Assembly (NCBI GenBank): GCA_947453885.1
Contig: CANGIF010000013.1
Location: 1-64,000 of the forward strand
Direction of reading: 5' to 3'
DNA length: 64,000 nt
Source: Flavobacteriaceae bacterium
GTDB lineage: Bacteria > Bacteroidota > Bacteroidia > Flavobacteriales > Flavobacteriaceae
Both the position numbers and the translations under genes were made by a program. The notes beneath the pieces were generated by a model. That model worked only from the letters and a program-made list of their open reading frames with translations. It made no database searches and was not told the DNA's origin. Positions within the stretch are counted from its first letter, which is position 1; every line of letters begins with the position of its first letter. Of this stretch, positions 54,103-64,000 are shown one piece after another.

Positions 54103-56604
54103 TTATTTCTTTTTTAATGTAGCTTTTTTTGTAACTCCTTTTTTAGTTACCGCTTTCTTTATAGGTGTTTTTTTCTGAATCATTTCTTGAACTTGTTCTA
54201 ATGTAAGTTTACTTGCATCTAATTCTTTATTCAATTCAATCTTAATTTTACCTTTTGTTATAACAGACCTCCCCCATCGTGCTTTTTCTACTAGAATCCC
54301 TTCTTCTTCCCAATTATGAATTACTTTATCAATATTCTTTTGGAGTTTATCCTCTATCAATTCTATAATATCTATATTAGATAAATTGTCGAAATTGTAT
54401 TTTTTACTTACATTTATAAAAATACCATTCCATTTTATAAATGGTCCAAATCGACCCGTTCCTTTTTGTACACTTTCTCCTTTGTAAACAGCAATTGGAG
54501 CGTCTGCTTTTGCTTTATCCTCTATTAATTCTATTGCTCTATTAACAGTTACATTTAAAGGCTCTTCTCCTTTAGGCAAAGAAATAAAAACTTTTCCGTG
54601 TCTGACATAAGGTCCAAATCGACCGTTGCTCACTTCAACTTCTTCTCCTTTATAAACACCTAAGTTTTTTGGAAGTAAAAATAAATTTAAAACCTCTTCT
54701 AAAGTTATTGTTCCAATATTTTGATCATTCATCAAACTTGCAAACCTCTTTTCTTCGTCATCTGGACTTCCAATTTGTGCCATAGGGCCAAATTTACCCA
54801 AACGAACACTTACAGGTTTTCCAGAAATTGGATCTTTACCCAAAATTCGTTCACCACTTTCGCGATCGGCATTTGATTCTACTTCTTTTACATTAGGATG
54901 AAATTTATCATAGAACTCTTGCATCATGATTGTCCAATTTACATTTCCTTCTGCAATTTCGTCAAAATCTTGCTCAACTTTTGCTGTAAAATTGTAATCT
55001 AAAATGGCGTCGAAATTTTTTACTAAAAAATCAGTAACTATAATTCCAATGTCAGTTGGAACCAATTTTCCTTTGTTTGAACCTGTTTTTTCGGATAATA
55101 TAGCATCTGAAAGTACCTCATTCTGGAGTTTTAATTGAACATACTTTCGTTCTATTCCTTCCAAATTGCCTTTTTCAATATAGCTTCTATTAATTATTGT
55201 TGAAATTGTTGGCGCGTAAGTAGATGGCCGTCCAATTCCTAATTCTTCTAACTTTTTAACCAGTGCCGCTTCAGTGTATCTTGATGGAGCTTGAGTAAAT
55301 CTTTCTGTAGCTGTTATGTAATTATTTAGTAGTTTTTCACCAACTTTTAGTGCAGGCAACATGCCTTCTTGTTCTGTATCGTCATCGTCATGCCCTTCAA
55401 GATAAACTTTCAAGAAACCTTCAAATTTTATTACTTCACCAGTTGCTACAAAATACTCAGTATGATTATTTGCAATTATTTTCACATTAGTTCGTTCCAA
55501 ATCTGCATCACTCATTTGAGATGCTAAAGTTCGTTTCCAAATTAAATCGTACAACCTAGCTTGATCTCTGTCAATATTAACAGTATGTCTAGACATATCT
55601 GTTGGTCTTATAGCTTCGTGTGCTTCTTGAGCACCTTTACTTTTAGTTACAAAAGACCTTGGTTTGCTGAACTCTTTACCATAGGATCGTTCAATTTCAC
55701 TTTGAGCTGCACCCATTGCATCTTTTGAAAGATTAACGCTATCTGTTCTCATATAAGTAATTAATCCAGCTTCATACAGTCTTTGAGCTAATTGCATGGT
55801 AATTCCTACTGGAAAATTTAATTTTCTTGCAGCTTCTTGTTGTAATGTTGAAGTTGTAAAAGGTGCTGCGGGAGTTTTTTTAGTAGGCTTTGTTTCTAAT
55901 TCTGAAACTTTATAAATAGACCCTAAATTCTTTTTTAAGAATTCTTGGGCTTCTTTTTGAGTCGCAATGTTTTTAACTAATTTTGATCTTACTATTTTGC
56001 CAGACTCATTTGTAAATTCTGCCGAAACTGAAAAACTTGGTAGTGGATTAAATTTTTGAATCTCTCGTTCTCTTTCTACAATTAACCTTACTGAAACAGA
56101 CTGTACTCTTCCTGCAGATAAACCACCTTTCACTTTTCGCCATAAAACAGGTGATAATTCATAACCAACTAAACGATCTAAAACCCTACGCGCTTGTTGT
56201 GCATTAACTAAATTATAATCAATTTCTCTTGGATTTTCAATTGCCTTTAAGATGGCAGACTTTGTTATTTCATGAAAAACAATACGTTTTGTCTTATCTT
56301 TTTTTAAATTTAATTCTTCGGCCAAATGCCATGAAATAGCCTCTCCTTCACGATCTTCATCCGAAGCCAACCAAACCATATCAGCATTTTTTGCCAATCC
56401 TTTTAATTTAGAAACCAAAGCCTTCTTGTCGGCAGCAACCTCATACTTGGGTTTAAAACCATTTTCAACATCAACTCCAATTTCCTTAGAAGGCAAATCT
56501 GCAATGTGTCCAAAACTTGACTCCACTTGGTAATCACTTCCTAGGAATTTTTCTATCGTTTTTGCTTTTGCTGGTGACTCAACAATTACTAAATTCTTTG
56601 CCAT
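54103..56604 (-). CDS. topA: DNA topoisomerase I
   Basis: TopA relaxes negative supercoils by cutting one DNA strand through a tyrosine. The 833-residue protein begins with the Toprim domain (VIVESPAKAKTIEKFLG, DEDREGEAI), followed by the type IA core: ARRVLDRLVGYELSPVLWRKV, LSAGRVQSVSVRLI, and GLITYMRTDSVNLS with the catalytic Tyr in TYMRTDS. PSTYAPTISTI completes the site. The C-terminus has repeats of the pattern FGPMAQIG, NGRFGPYVRHG and GRFGPFIKWNG (Topo_C_Rpt) in place of cysteine zinc fingers, then a Lys-rich tail. Co-directional with the arginase-like gene. Confidence 0.97.
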   Translation of the reverse strand: MAKNLVIVESPAKAKTIEKFLGSDYQVESSFGHIADLPSKEIGVDVENGFKPKYEVAADKKALVSKLKGLAKNADMVWLASDEDREGEAISWHLAEELNLKKDKTKRIVFHEITKSAILKAIENPREIDYNLVNAQQARRVLDRLVGYELSPVLWRKVKGGLSAGRVQSVSVRLIVEREREIQKFNPLPSFSVSAEFTNESGKIVRSKLVKNIATQKEAQEFLKKNLGSIYKVSELETKPTKKTPAAPFTTSTLQQEAARKLNFPVGITMQLAQRLYEAGLITYMRTDSVNLSKDAMGAAQSEIERSYGKEFSKPRSFVTKSKGAQEAHEAIRPTDMSRHTVNIDRDQARLYDLIWKRTLASQMSDADLERTNVKIIANNHTEYFVATGEVIKFEGFLKVYLEGHDDDDTEQEGMLPALKVGEKLLNNYITATERFTQAPSRYTEAALVKKLEELGIGRPSTYAPTISTIINRSYIEKGNLEGIERKYVQLKLQNEVLSDAILSEKTGSNKGKLVPTDIGIIVTDFLVKNFDAILDYNFTAKVEQDFDEIAEGNVNWTIMMQEFYDKFHPNVKEVESNADRESGERILGKDPISGKPVSVRLGKFGPMAQIGSPDDEEKRFASLMNDQNIGTITLEEVLNLFLLPKNLGVYKGEEVEVSNGRFGPYVRHGKVFISLPKGEEPLNVTVNRAIELIEDKAKADAPIAVYKGESVQKGTGRFGPFIKWNGIFINVSKKYNFDNLSNIDIIELIEDKLQKNIDKVIHNWEEEGILVEKARWGRSVITKGKIKIELNKELDASKLTLEQVQEMIQKKTPIKKAVTKKGVTKKATLKKK

Positions 56605-56623
56605 TGTCTGTTTTTTTGAGTCG

Positions 56624-56631
56624 CAAAAGTA
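56624..56631 (-). promoter_or_regulatory. -7 promoter element of topA
   Basis: The minus strand reads TACTTTTG, matching TAnnTTTG, 19 bases ahead of the topA ATG. Confidence 0.6.
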
Positions 56632-56970
56632 TCTATTTTTTTTAAATATCGAAGTTTATGCTACTCTTTTTAAATCTCAACAGTAAATTGTACTGTATCT
56701 ATTTTCAAAAATATTTCTGCCAAGCTTATTCAAAAGCGCTTCTAAAATAATTTCATACAATAATTTAAAATTGATGAATAATAAAAATAAATCTATTTAA
56801 ATTTAGTTAAAGTTGAGATTAGCAATATTAAAAAAACAAAATGATTATTTAAAAAAAATAAAGTATTACTTTTTATAAATTGAAATTACAAGTAGTTTAA
56901 AAGTGTATTATTAAAAAAAATTGGGCTTTTTATTTTTTTGTGTTTGTGGTCGGTTTTAAATAAAACAAGC

Positions 56971-57009
56971 TGACATCTTGTCATATTTTTAATTTTAGTA
57001 TTATCTTTG
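56971..57009 (+). promoter_or_regulatory. miaB promoter with an inverted repeat over the -33 element
   Basis: TATCTTTG (57002-57009) is preceded by TTG (56978-56980) with 21 bases between. That TTG lies inside TGACATCTTGTCA (56971-56983), two 5-bp arms around TCT, which has the shape of a repressor operator. The promoter rules out the upstream ATG at 57011, one base after it. Confidence 0.65.
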
Positions 57010-57040
57010 CATGCTGAAAATAAAAAATTATTTTGCTTTT

Positions 57041-58492
57041 ATGGAAAAAACTATAGACGAATCAAAACAAGGGCAAAAATTGGTTGTAACTAACAAAAAA
57101 GAAAATACAAAAAAACTGTATATAGAAAGTTATGGTTGTGCCATGAATTTTGCAGATAGTGAAATTGTGGCTTCAATTTTAACAAATCAAGGATACAATA
57201 CTACAACTGTTTTGGAAGAAGCTGATTTAGTTTTGGTAAATACATGTTCAATTCGCGATAAGGCAGAACAAACAATTAGAAAGAGACTTGAAAAATACAA
57301 CGCAGTTAAAAGAAAAAACACTAAAATGAAAGTTGGTGTTCTAGGTTGTATGGCTGAACGCTTAAAAACACAATTTTTGGAACAAGAAAAAATTGTTGAT
57401 TTAGTTGTAGGGCCAGATGCATACAAGGATATTCCTAATTTATTAAAAGAAGTTGAAGACGGTAGAGATGCTATAAACGTAATACTTTCAAAGGAAGAAA
57501 CCTATGGCGATATTGCTCCTATAAGGTTAAATTCTAATGGAGTTTCTGCATTTGTTTCCATTACTAGAGGTTGTGATAATATGTGTACTTTTTGTGTTGT
57601 TCCATTTACAAGAGGTAGAGAAAGAAGTAGAGAACCTCAAAGTATTTTATCCGAAATAAAAGACCTTTGGGATAATGGTTTTAAAGAAGTTACACTTTTA
57701 GGACAAAATGTTGACAGCTATCTTTGGTATGGTGGAGGACTTAAAAAAGATTTTGAAAAAGCTTCTAATTTAGCAAAAGCAACAGCTATTGATTTTGAGC
57801 AGTTACTTGAAATGGTAGCTACTAATTTTCCTAAAATTAGAATTCGGTTTTCGACATCAAACCCTCAAGACATGCACGTTAGCCTTTTGAATACAATAGC
57901 AAAACATAATAATATTTGCAAACATATTCATTTACCAATTCAATCTGGAAGTAACAGAATTTTAAAAGAAATGAATCGCCTTCATACTCGAGAGGCCTAT
58001 TTAGAGTTGATTGATAAAATATACAGTATTATTCCAGAATGCAGCGTTACTCAAGATATGATAGCCGGTTTTCCAACTGAAACCGAAAATGATCATCTAG
58101 ATACTCTTAGTTTAATGAAAGCAGTAAAATATAGTTTTGGTTATATGTATGCCTATTCTGAACGTCCAGGAACATTGGCAGAAAGAAAGTTAACTGACGA
58201 TGTCTTGGAAGAAACAAAGCTTCGAAGATTACAAGAGATTGTGGATTTACAGCGTAATCATAGTGCATACAGAACAAACGAATTTATTGGAAAAACAGTA
58301 GAAGTTTTAATTGATAAAATCTCTAAAAAGTCAGAAAAACAATGGTCTGGAAGAAATTCTCAAAACCTAACCGTTGTTTTTCCAAAAGAAAATTACACAA
58401 TTGGCGAATTTGTATTAGTAAAAATAAACAGCTGTACTAGTGGTACTTTAATTGGAGAAGCGATAGGATACAGCGAAATGAACCGAAATTAA
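57041..58492 (+). CDS. miaB: tRNA-2-methylthio-N6-dimethylallyladenosine synthase
   Basis: MiaB adds the 2-methylthio group to i6A37 of tRNAs using two 4Fe-4S clusters and SAM. I chose ATG 57041 (483 residues) because the in-frame ATG at 57011 touches the promoter. The N-terminal UPF0004 domain holds Cys in YGCAMNFADSE, VNTCSIRD and GCMAERL; the radical SAM cluster motif is CDNMCTFC within TRGCDNMCTFCVVPFTRGRERSR-type context; the C-terminal TRAM domain follows (GKTVEVLIDKISKK to GTLIGEAI). An inserted stretch after LGQNVDSYLWYGGG is typical of Bacteroidota. The sigma-54 regulator gene follows after 53 bases. Confidence 0.96.
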   Translation: MEKTIDESKQGQKLVVTNKKENTKKLYIESYGCAMNFADSEIVASILTNQGYNTTTVLEEADLVLVNTCSIRDKAEQTIRKRLEKYNAVKRKNTKMKVGVLGCMAERLKTQFLEQEKIVDLVVGPDAYKDIPNLLKEVEDGRDAINVILSKEETYGDIAPIRLNSNGVSAFVSITRGCDNMCTFCVVPFTRGRERSREPQSILSEIKDLWDNGFKEVTLLGQNVDSYLWYGGGLKKDFEKASNLAKATAIDFEQLLEMVATNFPKIRIRFSTSNPQDMHVSLLNTIAKHNNICKHIHLPIQSGSNRILKEMNRLHTREAYLELIDKIYSIIPECSVTQDMIAGFPTETENDHLDTLSLMKAVKYSFGYMYAYSERPGTLAERKLTDDVLEETKLRRLQEIVDLQRNHSAYRTNEFIGKTVEVLIDKISKKSEKQWSGRNSQNLTVVFPKENYTIGEFVLVKINSCTSGTLIGEAIGYSEMNRN

Positions 58493-58545
58493 GTGTTTAG
58501 AATACTAAAAAAATCTTTACAAATCATTTGATTTAAAGAACACAC

Positions 58546-59811
58546 ATGGAAACTATACAAAATATAAAACAACGATTTGAAATTATTGGAAATGATCCAA
58601 AATTAAATCGTGCTATTGAGAAAGCAATTCAAGTAGCACCAACTGATATATCTGTTTTGGTCACAGGAGAAAGTGGTGTAGGAAAAGAAAATATCCCAAA
58701 AATAATTCATTCTTTATCTCATAGAAAACACGGAAAATATATTGCAGTAAACTGCGGTGCAATACCAGAAGGAACTATAGATAGTGAGTTATTTGGACAT
58801 GAAAAAGGGTCTTTTACTGGCGCTACAAATACAAGAGAAGGCTATTTTGAAGTTGCTAATGGAGGCACTATTTTTCTAGACGAAGTAGGTGAATTACCAT
58901 TGACAACACAGGTTCGATTGTTACGTGTTTTAGAAAACGGTGAATTTATAAAAGTAGGATCTTCACAAGCTCAAAAAACAAATGTTCGGATAGTAGCAGC
59001 TACAAACGTAAATCTTTTTGATGCAATTGAAAAAGGGAAATTCCGTGAAGATTTGTATTATAGATTAAGTACCGTTGACATTCATTTACCGCCTCTCAGG
59101 GAACGTAAAGAAGATATTCATTTACTGTTCCGAAAATTTGCTGCTGATTTTGCACATAAATATAAAATGCCTCCTTTAAAATTGGACGACAATGCAGTGT
59201 TAGCTCTTCAAAAATACCGTTGGAGCGGTAACATCAGACAGCTTAGAAATGTTGCAGAACAAATTTCAGTTTTAGAAACCAATAGAACAATCAGTGCTAT
59301 TACATTACAATCTTATTTGCCAAACGAAGGCAGTAATTTACCATCCATAATTAAAGAAAAAAAATCAGATAGCGATTTTAGTACAGAAAGAGACATCTTA
59401 TACAAAGTGCTTTTTGACATGAAAAACGATTTGAATGATTTAAAAAAATTAACTTTAGAATTAATGAAAAACGGCACGGTTAAAGCGCAAGACATCAATG
59501 CTAATTTAATTCAAAAAATATACGGATCTAAGGAAACTGATAGTGAAATTTCATTTGAAGAAACATCAAAAACACACACAATATATAACCCACTCCCTCA
59601 AAATGATAGTGAAATTGAAGAAAATGAAGACAATTATTTATTTGCTGAAACTATTGAGGAAGAAGAAGAAATTTTAAAATTGGAACATAAAGAAATAGAA
59701 TTAATTAAAAAATCTTTAGAAAAAAACAAAGGAAAAAGAAAGGCAGCTGCAGACGAATTAGGTATTTCGGAGCGAACTTTATACAGAAAAATAAAACAAT
59801 TTGATTTATAA
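58546..59811 (+). CDS. Sigma-54-dependent transcriptional activator
   Basis: A 421-residue bacterial enhancer-binding protein consisting of an AAA+ domain and a Fis-type DNA-binding domain, with no N-terminal receiver or GAF domain, so it is PspF-like in layout. Walker A is GESGVGKE, the sigma-54 contact loop is GSFTGA (the second position is Ser, a tolerated change from GAFTGA), Walker B is GGTIFLDEVGEL, and the arginine-finger region is FREDLYYRLS. A long acidic linker (about 340-375) precedes the Fis helix-turn-helix, KRKAAADELGISERTLYRKI. Lacking a sensor domain, activity may be set by expression or a partner. Located between miaB and lptE. Confidence 0.94.
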   Translation: METIQNIKQRFEIIGNDPKLNRAIEKAIQVAPTDISVLVTGESGVGKENIPKIIHSLSHRKHGKYIAVNCGAIPEGTIDSELFGHEKGSFTGATNTREGYFEVANGGTIFLDEVGELPLTTQVRLLRVLENGEFIKVGSSQAQKTNVRIVAATNVNLFDAIEKGKFREDLYYRLSTVDIHLPPLRERKEDIHLLFRKFAADFAHKYKMPPLKLDDNAVLALQKYRWSGNIRQLRNVAEQISVLETNRTISAITLQSYLPNEGSNLPSIIKEKKSDSDFSTERDILYKVLFDMKNDLNDLKKLTLELMKNGTVKAQDINANLIQKIYGSKETDSEISFEETSKTHTIYNPLPQNDSEIEENEDNYLFAETIEEEEEILKLEHKEIELIKKSLEKNKGKRKAAADELGISERTLYRKIKQFDL

Positions 59812-59840
59812 TTAAAAATTGGAAACTGTTTTAAAATGAA

Positions 59841-59848
59841 TATCTTTG
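59841..59848 (+). promoter_or_regulatory. Promoter of lptE
   Basis: TATCTTTG with TTG 19 bases upstream (59819-59821). The ATG at 59858 is nine bases after the element, so the leader would be very short, and the longer frame from TTG 59846 is excluded. Confidence 0.65.
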
Positions 59849-59857
59849 ATTTTTAAT

Positions 59858-60367
59858 ATGAAAACGAAATTTTATAAATACTTTCTTTTTTTAGTTCTTG
59901 CTTCAATAAGTAACAGTTGTTCTATATATAACTTTACAGGAACAGGCAAAATTGATGCAAAAACTTTTCAAGTAAATAATTTCCAAAATAATGCACTTTT
60001 AATTGAGCCTGGAATAGATAGGACCTTTACTCAAAAACTTCAAAATTTAATTCAAAACCAAACAAATTTAAACCTTACAAGTTCAGGTGGAGATTTGCTT
60101 TATGAAGGAGAAATTACAGAATACCGAATTAGTCCAATGACTGCGACAGCAGATCAAAAAGCATCACAAAACAGATTGAGTATAACTGTTTTAGTTCGAT
60201 TTTCAAATAAAAATAAAGAAAAAGATGATTTTGAAAAACGTTTTTCGTTTTATTACGATTATGATGGTGCTACACAACTAATTGGAAGTAAATTGAGTGA
60301 TGCTTTAGACACTATTTTTGAGAGAATTACACAAGATGTATTTAATGAATCTTTAGCAAAATGGTAA
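59858..60367 (+). CDS. lptE: LPS assembly lipoprotein LptE
   Basis: LptE is the outer-membrane lipoprotein that plugs the LptD barrel and helps insert LPS. The 169-residue protein has a signal peptide with a lipobox-like end before the Cys of NSCSIYNFTG. The pattern NFTGTGKIDAKTFQVNNFQNNA followed by a helix (RTFTQKLQNLIQNQTNLNL) and a strand (GDLLYEGEITEYRISPM) is typical of Bacteroidota LptE. The start at 59858 agrees with a promoter nine bases upstream. A TPR-like gene and secG follow with gaps of 16 and 12 bases, indicating one transcript. Confidence 0.9.
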   Translation: MKTKFYKYFLFLVLASISNSCSIYNFTGTGKIDAKTFQVNNFQNNALLIEPGIDRTFTQKLQNLIQNQTNLNLTSSGGDLLYEGEITEYRISPMTATADQKASQNRLSITVLVRFSNKNKEKDDFEKRFSFYYDYDGATQLIGSKLSDALDTIFERITQDVFNESLAKW

Positions 60368-60383
60368 TTTAAATACATTATTG

Positions 60384-61205
60384 ATGAACGTTACTGAATA
60401 TACTTTTCTGCTAAACAAGCCAGACGCTATAAATGAAAAACAAACCCGTTCTTTAGAAAAACTAATCGAAGAATATCCTTTTTTTCAAAGCGCTCGTGCC
60501 ATGTATCTTAAAGGTTTATACAACCAAAACAGTTACAAATACAATACTTCCTTAAAATATACTGCTGCATGTACTGTTGATAGAACTGTCCTTTTTGAAT
60601 TCATTACTTCGGAAAACTTTACCGCTATTCAAAAAGGATTGTATGAAGAAAAGCTTGCTGAATTGTTAAATATTAATGTCGTAGCAAGTGAAATTGTAAC
60701 ATATCCAATTAGTACTTCAGCTGTCAAAACAACTGTTAATACAAGTTACCCAAAAGAAGTTGAAACAAAAATACTTGAAGAAAAACTAGAAATAGGAAAA
60801 CCATTAGTTTTTTCAAAAGAAGAAAAACATTCGTTTCAGGAATGGTTACAATTGTCAAGATTTCAACCAATTGAAAGGATAAAAAATCCAATTAATAAAG
60901 AAAATCATACTGAATTTGACTCTAATAAAAAGAAAAAAATAGATTTAATAGATAAATTTATTGAATTAAATCCAAAAATAAAACCCATCGACAAAGATGC
61001 AGTAAACGTAACAATATCAATACCTACTGTTCCAAATCAGTCATACTTTATGACAGAAACTTTAGCAAAAGTATATTTAGAACAAAAAAAATATCAAAAG
61101 GCAATTCAAGCTTATGAAATATTAATTTTGAAATATCCAGAAAAAAGTAGTTTCTTTGCAGACCGAATTTCGGATATTAAAATAGTACAACAAAATAATC
61201 ACTAA
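60384..61205 (+). CDS. TPR-like protein of the lptE-secG cluster
   Basis: A 273-residue protein with helical, TPR-like ends and a low-complexity centre. The N-terminal part has a helical pair (SLEKLIEEYPFFQSARAMYLKGLYNQ), and the C-terminal part has a recognisable TPR (TLAKVYLEQKKYQKAIQAYEILILKYP). The middle is Lys/Glu-rich, and FQEWLQLSRFQPI lies at about residue 150. No signal peptide is seen, so it is probably cytoplasmic. The function is unknown. I preferred ATG 60384 over the in-frame TTG just before it. Confidence 0.75.
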   Translation: MNVTEYTFLLNKPDAINEKQTRSLEKLIEEYPFFQSARAMYLKGLYNQNSYKYNTSLKYTAACTVDRTVLFEFITSENFTAIQKGLYEEKLAELLNINVVASEIVTYPISTSAVKTTVNTSYPKEVETKILEEKLEIGKPLVFSKEEKHSFQEWLQLSRFQPIERIKNPINKENHTEFDSNKKKKIDLIDKFIELNPKIKPIDKDAVNVTISIPTVPNQSYFMTETLAKVYLEQKKYQKAIQAYEILILKYPEKSSFFADRISDIKIVQQNNH

Positions 61206-61217
61206 TTATAAAATAAT

Positions 61218-61556
61218 ATGTTTTCAATTTTTTTAGTTTTAATAACTATCGTTTGTTTTTTACTAATTGTAGTAATAATGGTTCAAAATCCTAAAGGTGG
61301 AGGTTTATCTTCTTCAATGGGTGGGTCTCAAATGTTAGGTGGTGTTCAAAAAACAACAGATTTTTTGGATAAAAGTACTTGGACCTTAGGTGGAGTATTA
61401 TTAGTTTTAATACTTTTATCAAGTTTAAGTTTCATCAATAATGATGTAAAAACAAAAATTGGTGATACCAAAGAGATGGTGGCTCCAAAAACGAATACAC
61501 CTTCAAGTACTAAAACGAACTCAGCGCCAGTTACTCCAGCTCCTGAAAAAAAATAA
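61218..61556 (+). CDS. secG: Preprotein translocase subunit SecG
   Basis: SecG assists SecYE in protein translocation at the inner membrane. The 112-residue protein has two transmembrane helices (FLVLITIVCFLLIVVIMV and TLGGVLLVLILLSSLSFI). Between them is the conserved QNPKGGGLSSSMGGSQMLGGVQKTTDFLDKSTW loop, the family hallmark. The tail is Thr/Ser/Pro/Lys-rich and probably unstructured. It is the last gene of the lptE-TPR-secG run, closed by a strong terminator. Confidence 0.95.
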   Translation: MFSIFLVLITIVCFLLIVVIMVQNPKGGGLSSSMGGSQMLGGVQKTTDFLDKSTWTLGGVLLVLILLSSLSFINNDVKTKIGDTKEMVAPKTNTPSSTKTNSAPVTPAPEKK

Positions 61557-61574
61557 AACTATTTATATAAATTT

Positions 61575-61609
61575 AAAAATGCCAGCATTGTCAAGCTGGC
61601 ATTTTTTTT
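61575..61609. terminator. Intrinsic terminator after secG
   Basis: A 12-bp stem AAAAATGCCAGC/GCTGGCATTTTT with an 8-base loop and T run. It separates the secG transcript from groES. Confidence 0.9.
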
Positions 61610-61616
61610 GCTAAAA

Positions 61617-61649
61617 TGTCAGCTTAATCCAATTGGCACAATTTATGAA
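61617..61649 (+). promoter_or_regulatory. Possible sigma-54-like promoter region of groES-groEL
   Basis: TTGGCAC at 61633-61639 matches the -24 part of sigma-54 promoters, and TG falls at the right distance in ATTTATGAAA, though the usual GC of the -12 part is absent. A TGTCA half-site lies at 61617. No TAnnTTTG element was found in front of groES. Confidence 0.35.
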
Positions 61650-61693
61650 ATAGAGAAAACAAAATAATTATTAATAAATTAAAATAAAGTTAT

Positions 61694-61969
61694 ATGGCAT
61701 TAAACATTAAACCACTTTCGGACAGAGTTCTTATTGAACCAGTTGCAGCTGAAACTCAAACAGCATCAGGTATTTTTATTCCAGACACGGCAAAAGAAAA
61801 ACCTCAAAAAGGTACAGTTGTAGCTTTAGGAAACGGAACAAAAGACCACGAAATGACTGTCAAAGTTGGAGACACTGTACTTTACGGCAAATATGCTGGA
61901 ACAGAATTGAAATTTGAAGGTAAAGATTACCTAATGATGAGAGAAGACGATATATTAGCAGTTATATAA
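61694..61969 (+). CDS. groES: Co-chaperonin GroES
   Basis: GroES caps the GroEL folding chamber. The 91-residue protein has the family N-terminus [42 protein letters not shown], in which the mobile GroEL-binding loop lies around residues 18-32, and the end [19 protein letters not shown]. The gap to groEL is 72 bases, so the two form an operon. The promoter is uncertain. Confidence 0.97.
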   Translation: MALNIKPLSDRVLIEPVAAETQTASGIFIPDTAKEKPQKGTVVALGNGTKDHEMTVKVGDTVLYGKYAGTELKFEGKDYLMMREDDILAVI

Positions 61970-62032
61970 ATTTTGTTTTAGGTTTCAAGCTTGAATCCAG
62001 AAAAGTAAACTTTAAAAATTAAACATAAATAA

Positions 62033-63673
<1,641 letters not shown>

Positions 63674-63695
63674 TATCAAAAAATTATAAAAAAAA

Positions 63696-63730
63696 TGCCT
63701 CAGGAATTAATCTTGAGGCAATTTTTTTTG
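63696..63730 (+). terminator. Intrinsic terminator of groES-groEL
   Basis: A 10-bp stem TGCCTCAGGA/TCTTGAGGCA with one G-T pair, loop ATTAA, and eight T residues. Confidence 0.9.
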
Positions 63731-63786
63731 TTAAAAAAACCAATTCTGCTTAATATATTAAAATTAGCTGTTCTTTATACCAGAAT

Positions 63787-64000
63787 TTAGTGGCTACCAT
63801 TAATTTTTTTTTCAAAATCGATTCCTTGACTTTTCAAGATTCCGCTTACTTTCCAAGCATAAAACACCAAATAAGCAAAACATAAAACACCAACTATATA
63901 ACTACTTTGGATTCCTATGCTATCCGAAACAAATCCTTGAGTCCAACTTACAATTCCACCACCCATAATCATCATAATCAAGAAGCTACTTCCTTGACTG
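63787..64000 (-). CDS. Sugar MFS transporter, C-terminal end (cut by window edge)
   Basis: The open frame runs from the window edge to a stop at 63787, giving the last 70 residues. They read SQGSSFLIMMIMGGGIVSWTQGF, a transmembrane helix with the MIMGGGIV motif of the FucP-like (fucose/glucose/galactose) MFS group, then a final helix SSYIVGVLCFAYLVFYAWKV and a short Lys-rich cytoplasmic tail. The substrate cannot be set from this fragment. It is convergent with groEL. Confidence 0.75.
   Translation of the reverse strand, partial: SQGSSFLIMMIMGGGIVSWTQGFVSDSIGIQSSYIVGVLCFAYLVFYAWKVSGILKSQGIDFEKKINGSH

Larger units (their letters stand above)
56605..57040. other. Divergent topA-miaB intergenic region
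   Basis: A 436-base AT-rich gap. It holds the minus-strand topA -7 element (56624), the inverted repeat TGACATCTTGTCA (56971), and the miaB -7 element (57002). The central 300 bases are long A and T runs with no recognisable gene or RNA. Confidence 0.7.

Noticed and set aside
57011..57040. Upstream ATG for miaB at 57011
   Set aside because: It lies one base after the TATCTTTG promoter element, so it would be at or before the transcription start; ATG 57041 gives the normal MiaB length.

Overview
The window reads as an AT-rich Flavobacterium-type genome (family Flavobacteriaceae, phylum Bacteroidota). Three things support this. It carries the gliding and type IX secretion core gldK-gldL-gldM-gldN. 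Three secreted proteins end in type IX C-terminal sorting domains. Promoters have the Bacteroidota TAnnTTTG -7 element instead of a TATAAT box. Several proteins are typical of the group: a degenerate arginase-fold protein beside gldK, an OstA-like protein, LptE and a lone LolD-like ATPase. I saw no tRNA, rRNA, CRISPR array, insertion sequence or prophage. The window is almost wholly chromosomal housekeeping sequence.

Layout. 1-8000: a truncated Crp/Fnr regulator, an RsmB-type rRNA methyltransferase, a secreted endonuclease I, lpxK, a Nif3-like protein with a Cys-less zinc-ribbon relative, and a divergent Lrp regulator and methionine gamma-lyase-like pair. 8000-16500: OstA-like protein, class III aminotransferase, TPR protein, aroE, aldose epimerase, GNAT, a VF530-type small DNA-binding protein and a secreted hydrolase. 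16500-21400: a 55-residue DUF5522-type protein and urocanate hydratase, a DUF4136 lipoprotein, RF3 and a small membrane protein. 21400-33600: a giant 3321-residue surface protein (beta-helix, PA14-like region, twelve 92-residue repeats, sorting domain) facing a secreted metalloprotease. 33600-44550: ychF, ferredoxin, acyl-CoA reductase, serC, serA, a lolD-like ATPase, a multi-spanning membrane protein, a TIGR02757 protein and an N-acyltransferase. 44550-56600, mostly minus strand: ABC-F ATPase, FAD oxidoreductase, gldNMLK, arginase-like protein and topA. 57000-64000: miaB, a sigma-54 activator, lptE, a TPR-like protein, secG, groES, groEL and the end of a sugar MFS transporter.

The window holds both the type IX secretion motor and outer-membrane core (GldKLMN) and three likely cargo proteins: nuclease, giant adhesin-like protein and metalloprotease. 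LpxK, the OstA-like protein, LptE and the LolD-like ATPase contribute to outer-membrane biogenesis. The 3' cluster combines tRNA modification, LPS assembly, Sec translocation and chaperonins around a sigma-54 activator.

I did not find a clear novel system such as a defence island. The most interesting items are a perfectly symmetric divergent promoter between ferredoxin and acyl-CoA reductase, an arginase-fold protein that has lost half of its metal ligands beside gldKLMN, complementary cysteine losses in two adjacent repeats of the giant surface protein, and structured intergenic DNA near 43.2 kb. Start codons were revised where a promoter or signal peptide ruled out the longest open frame.
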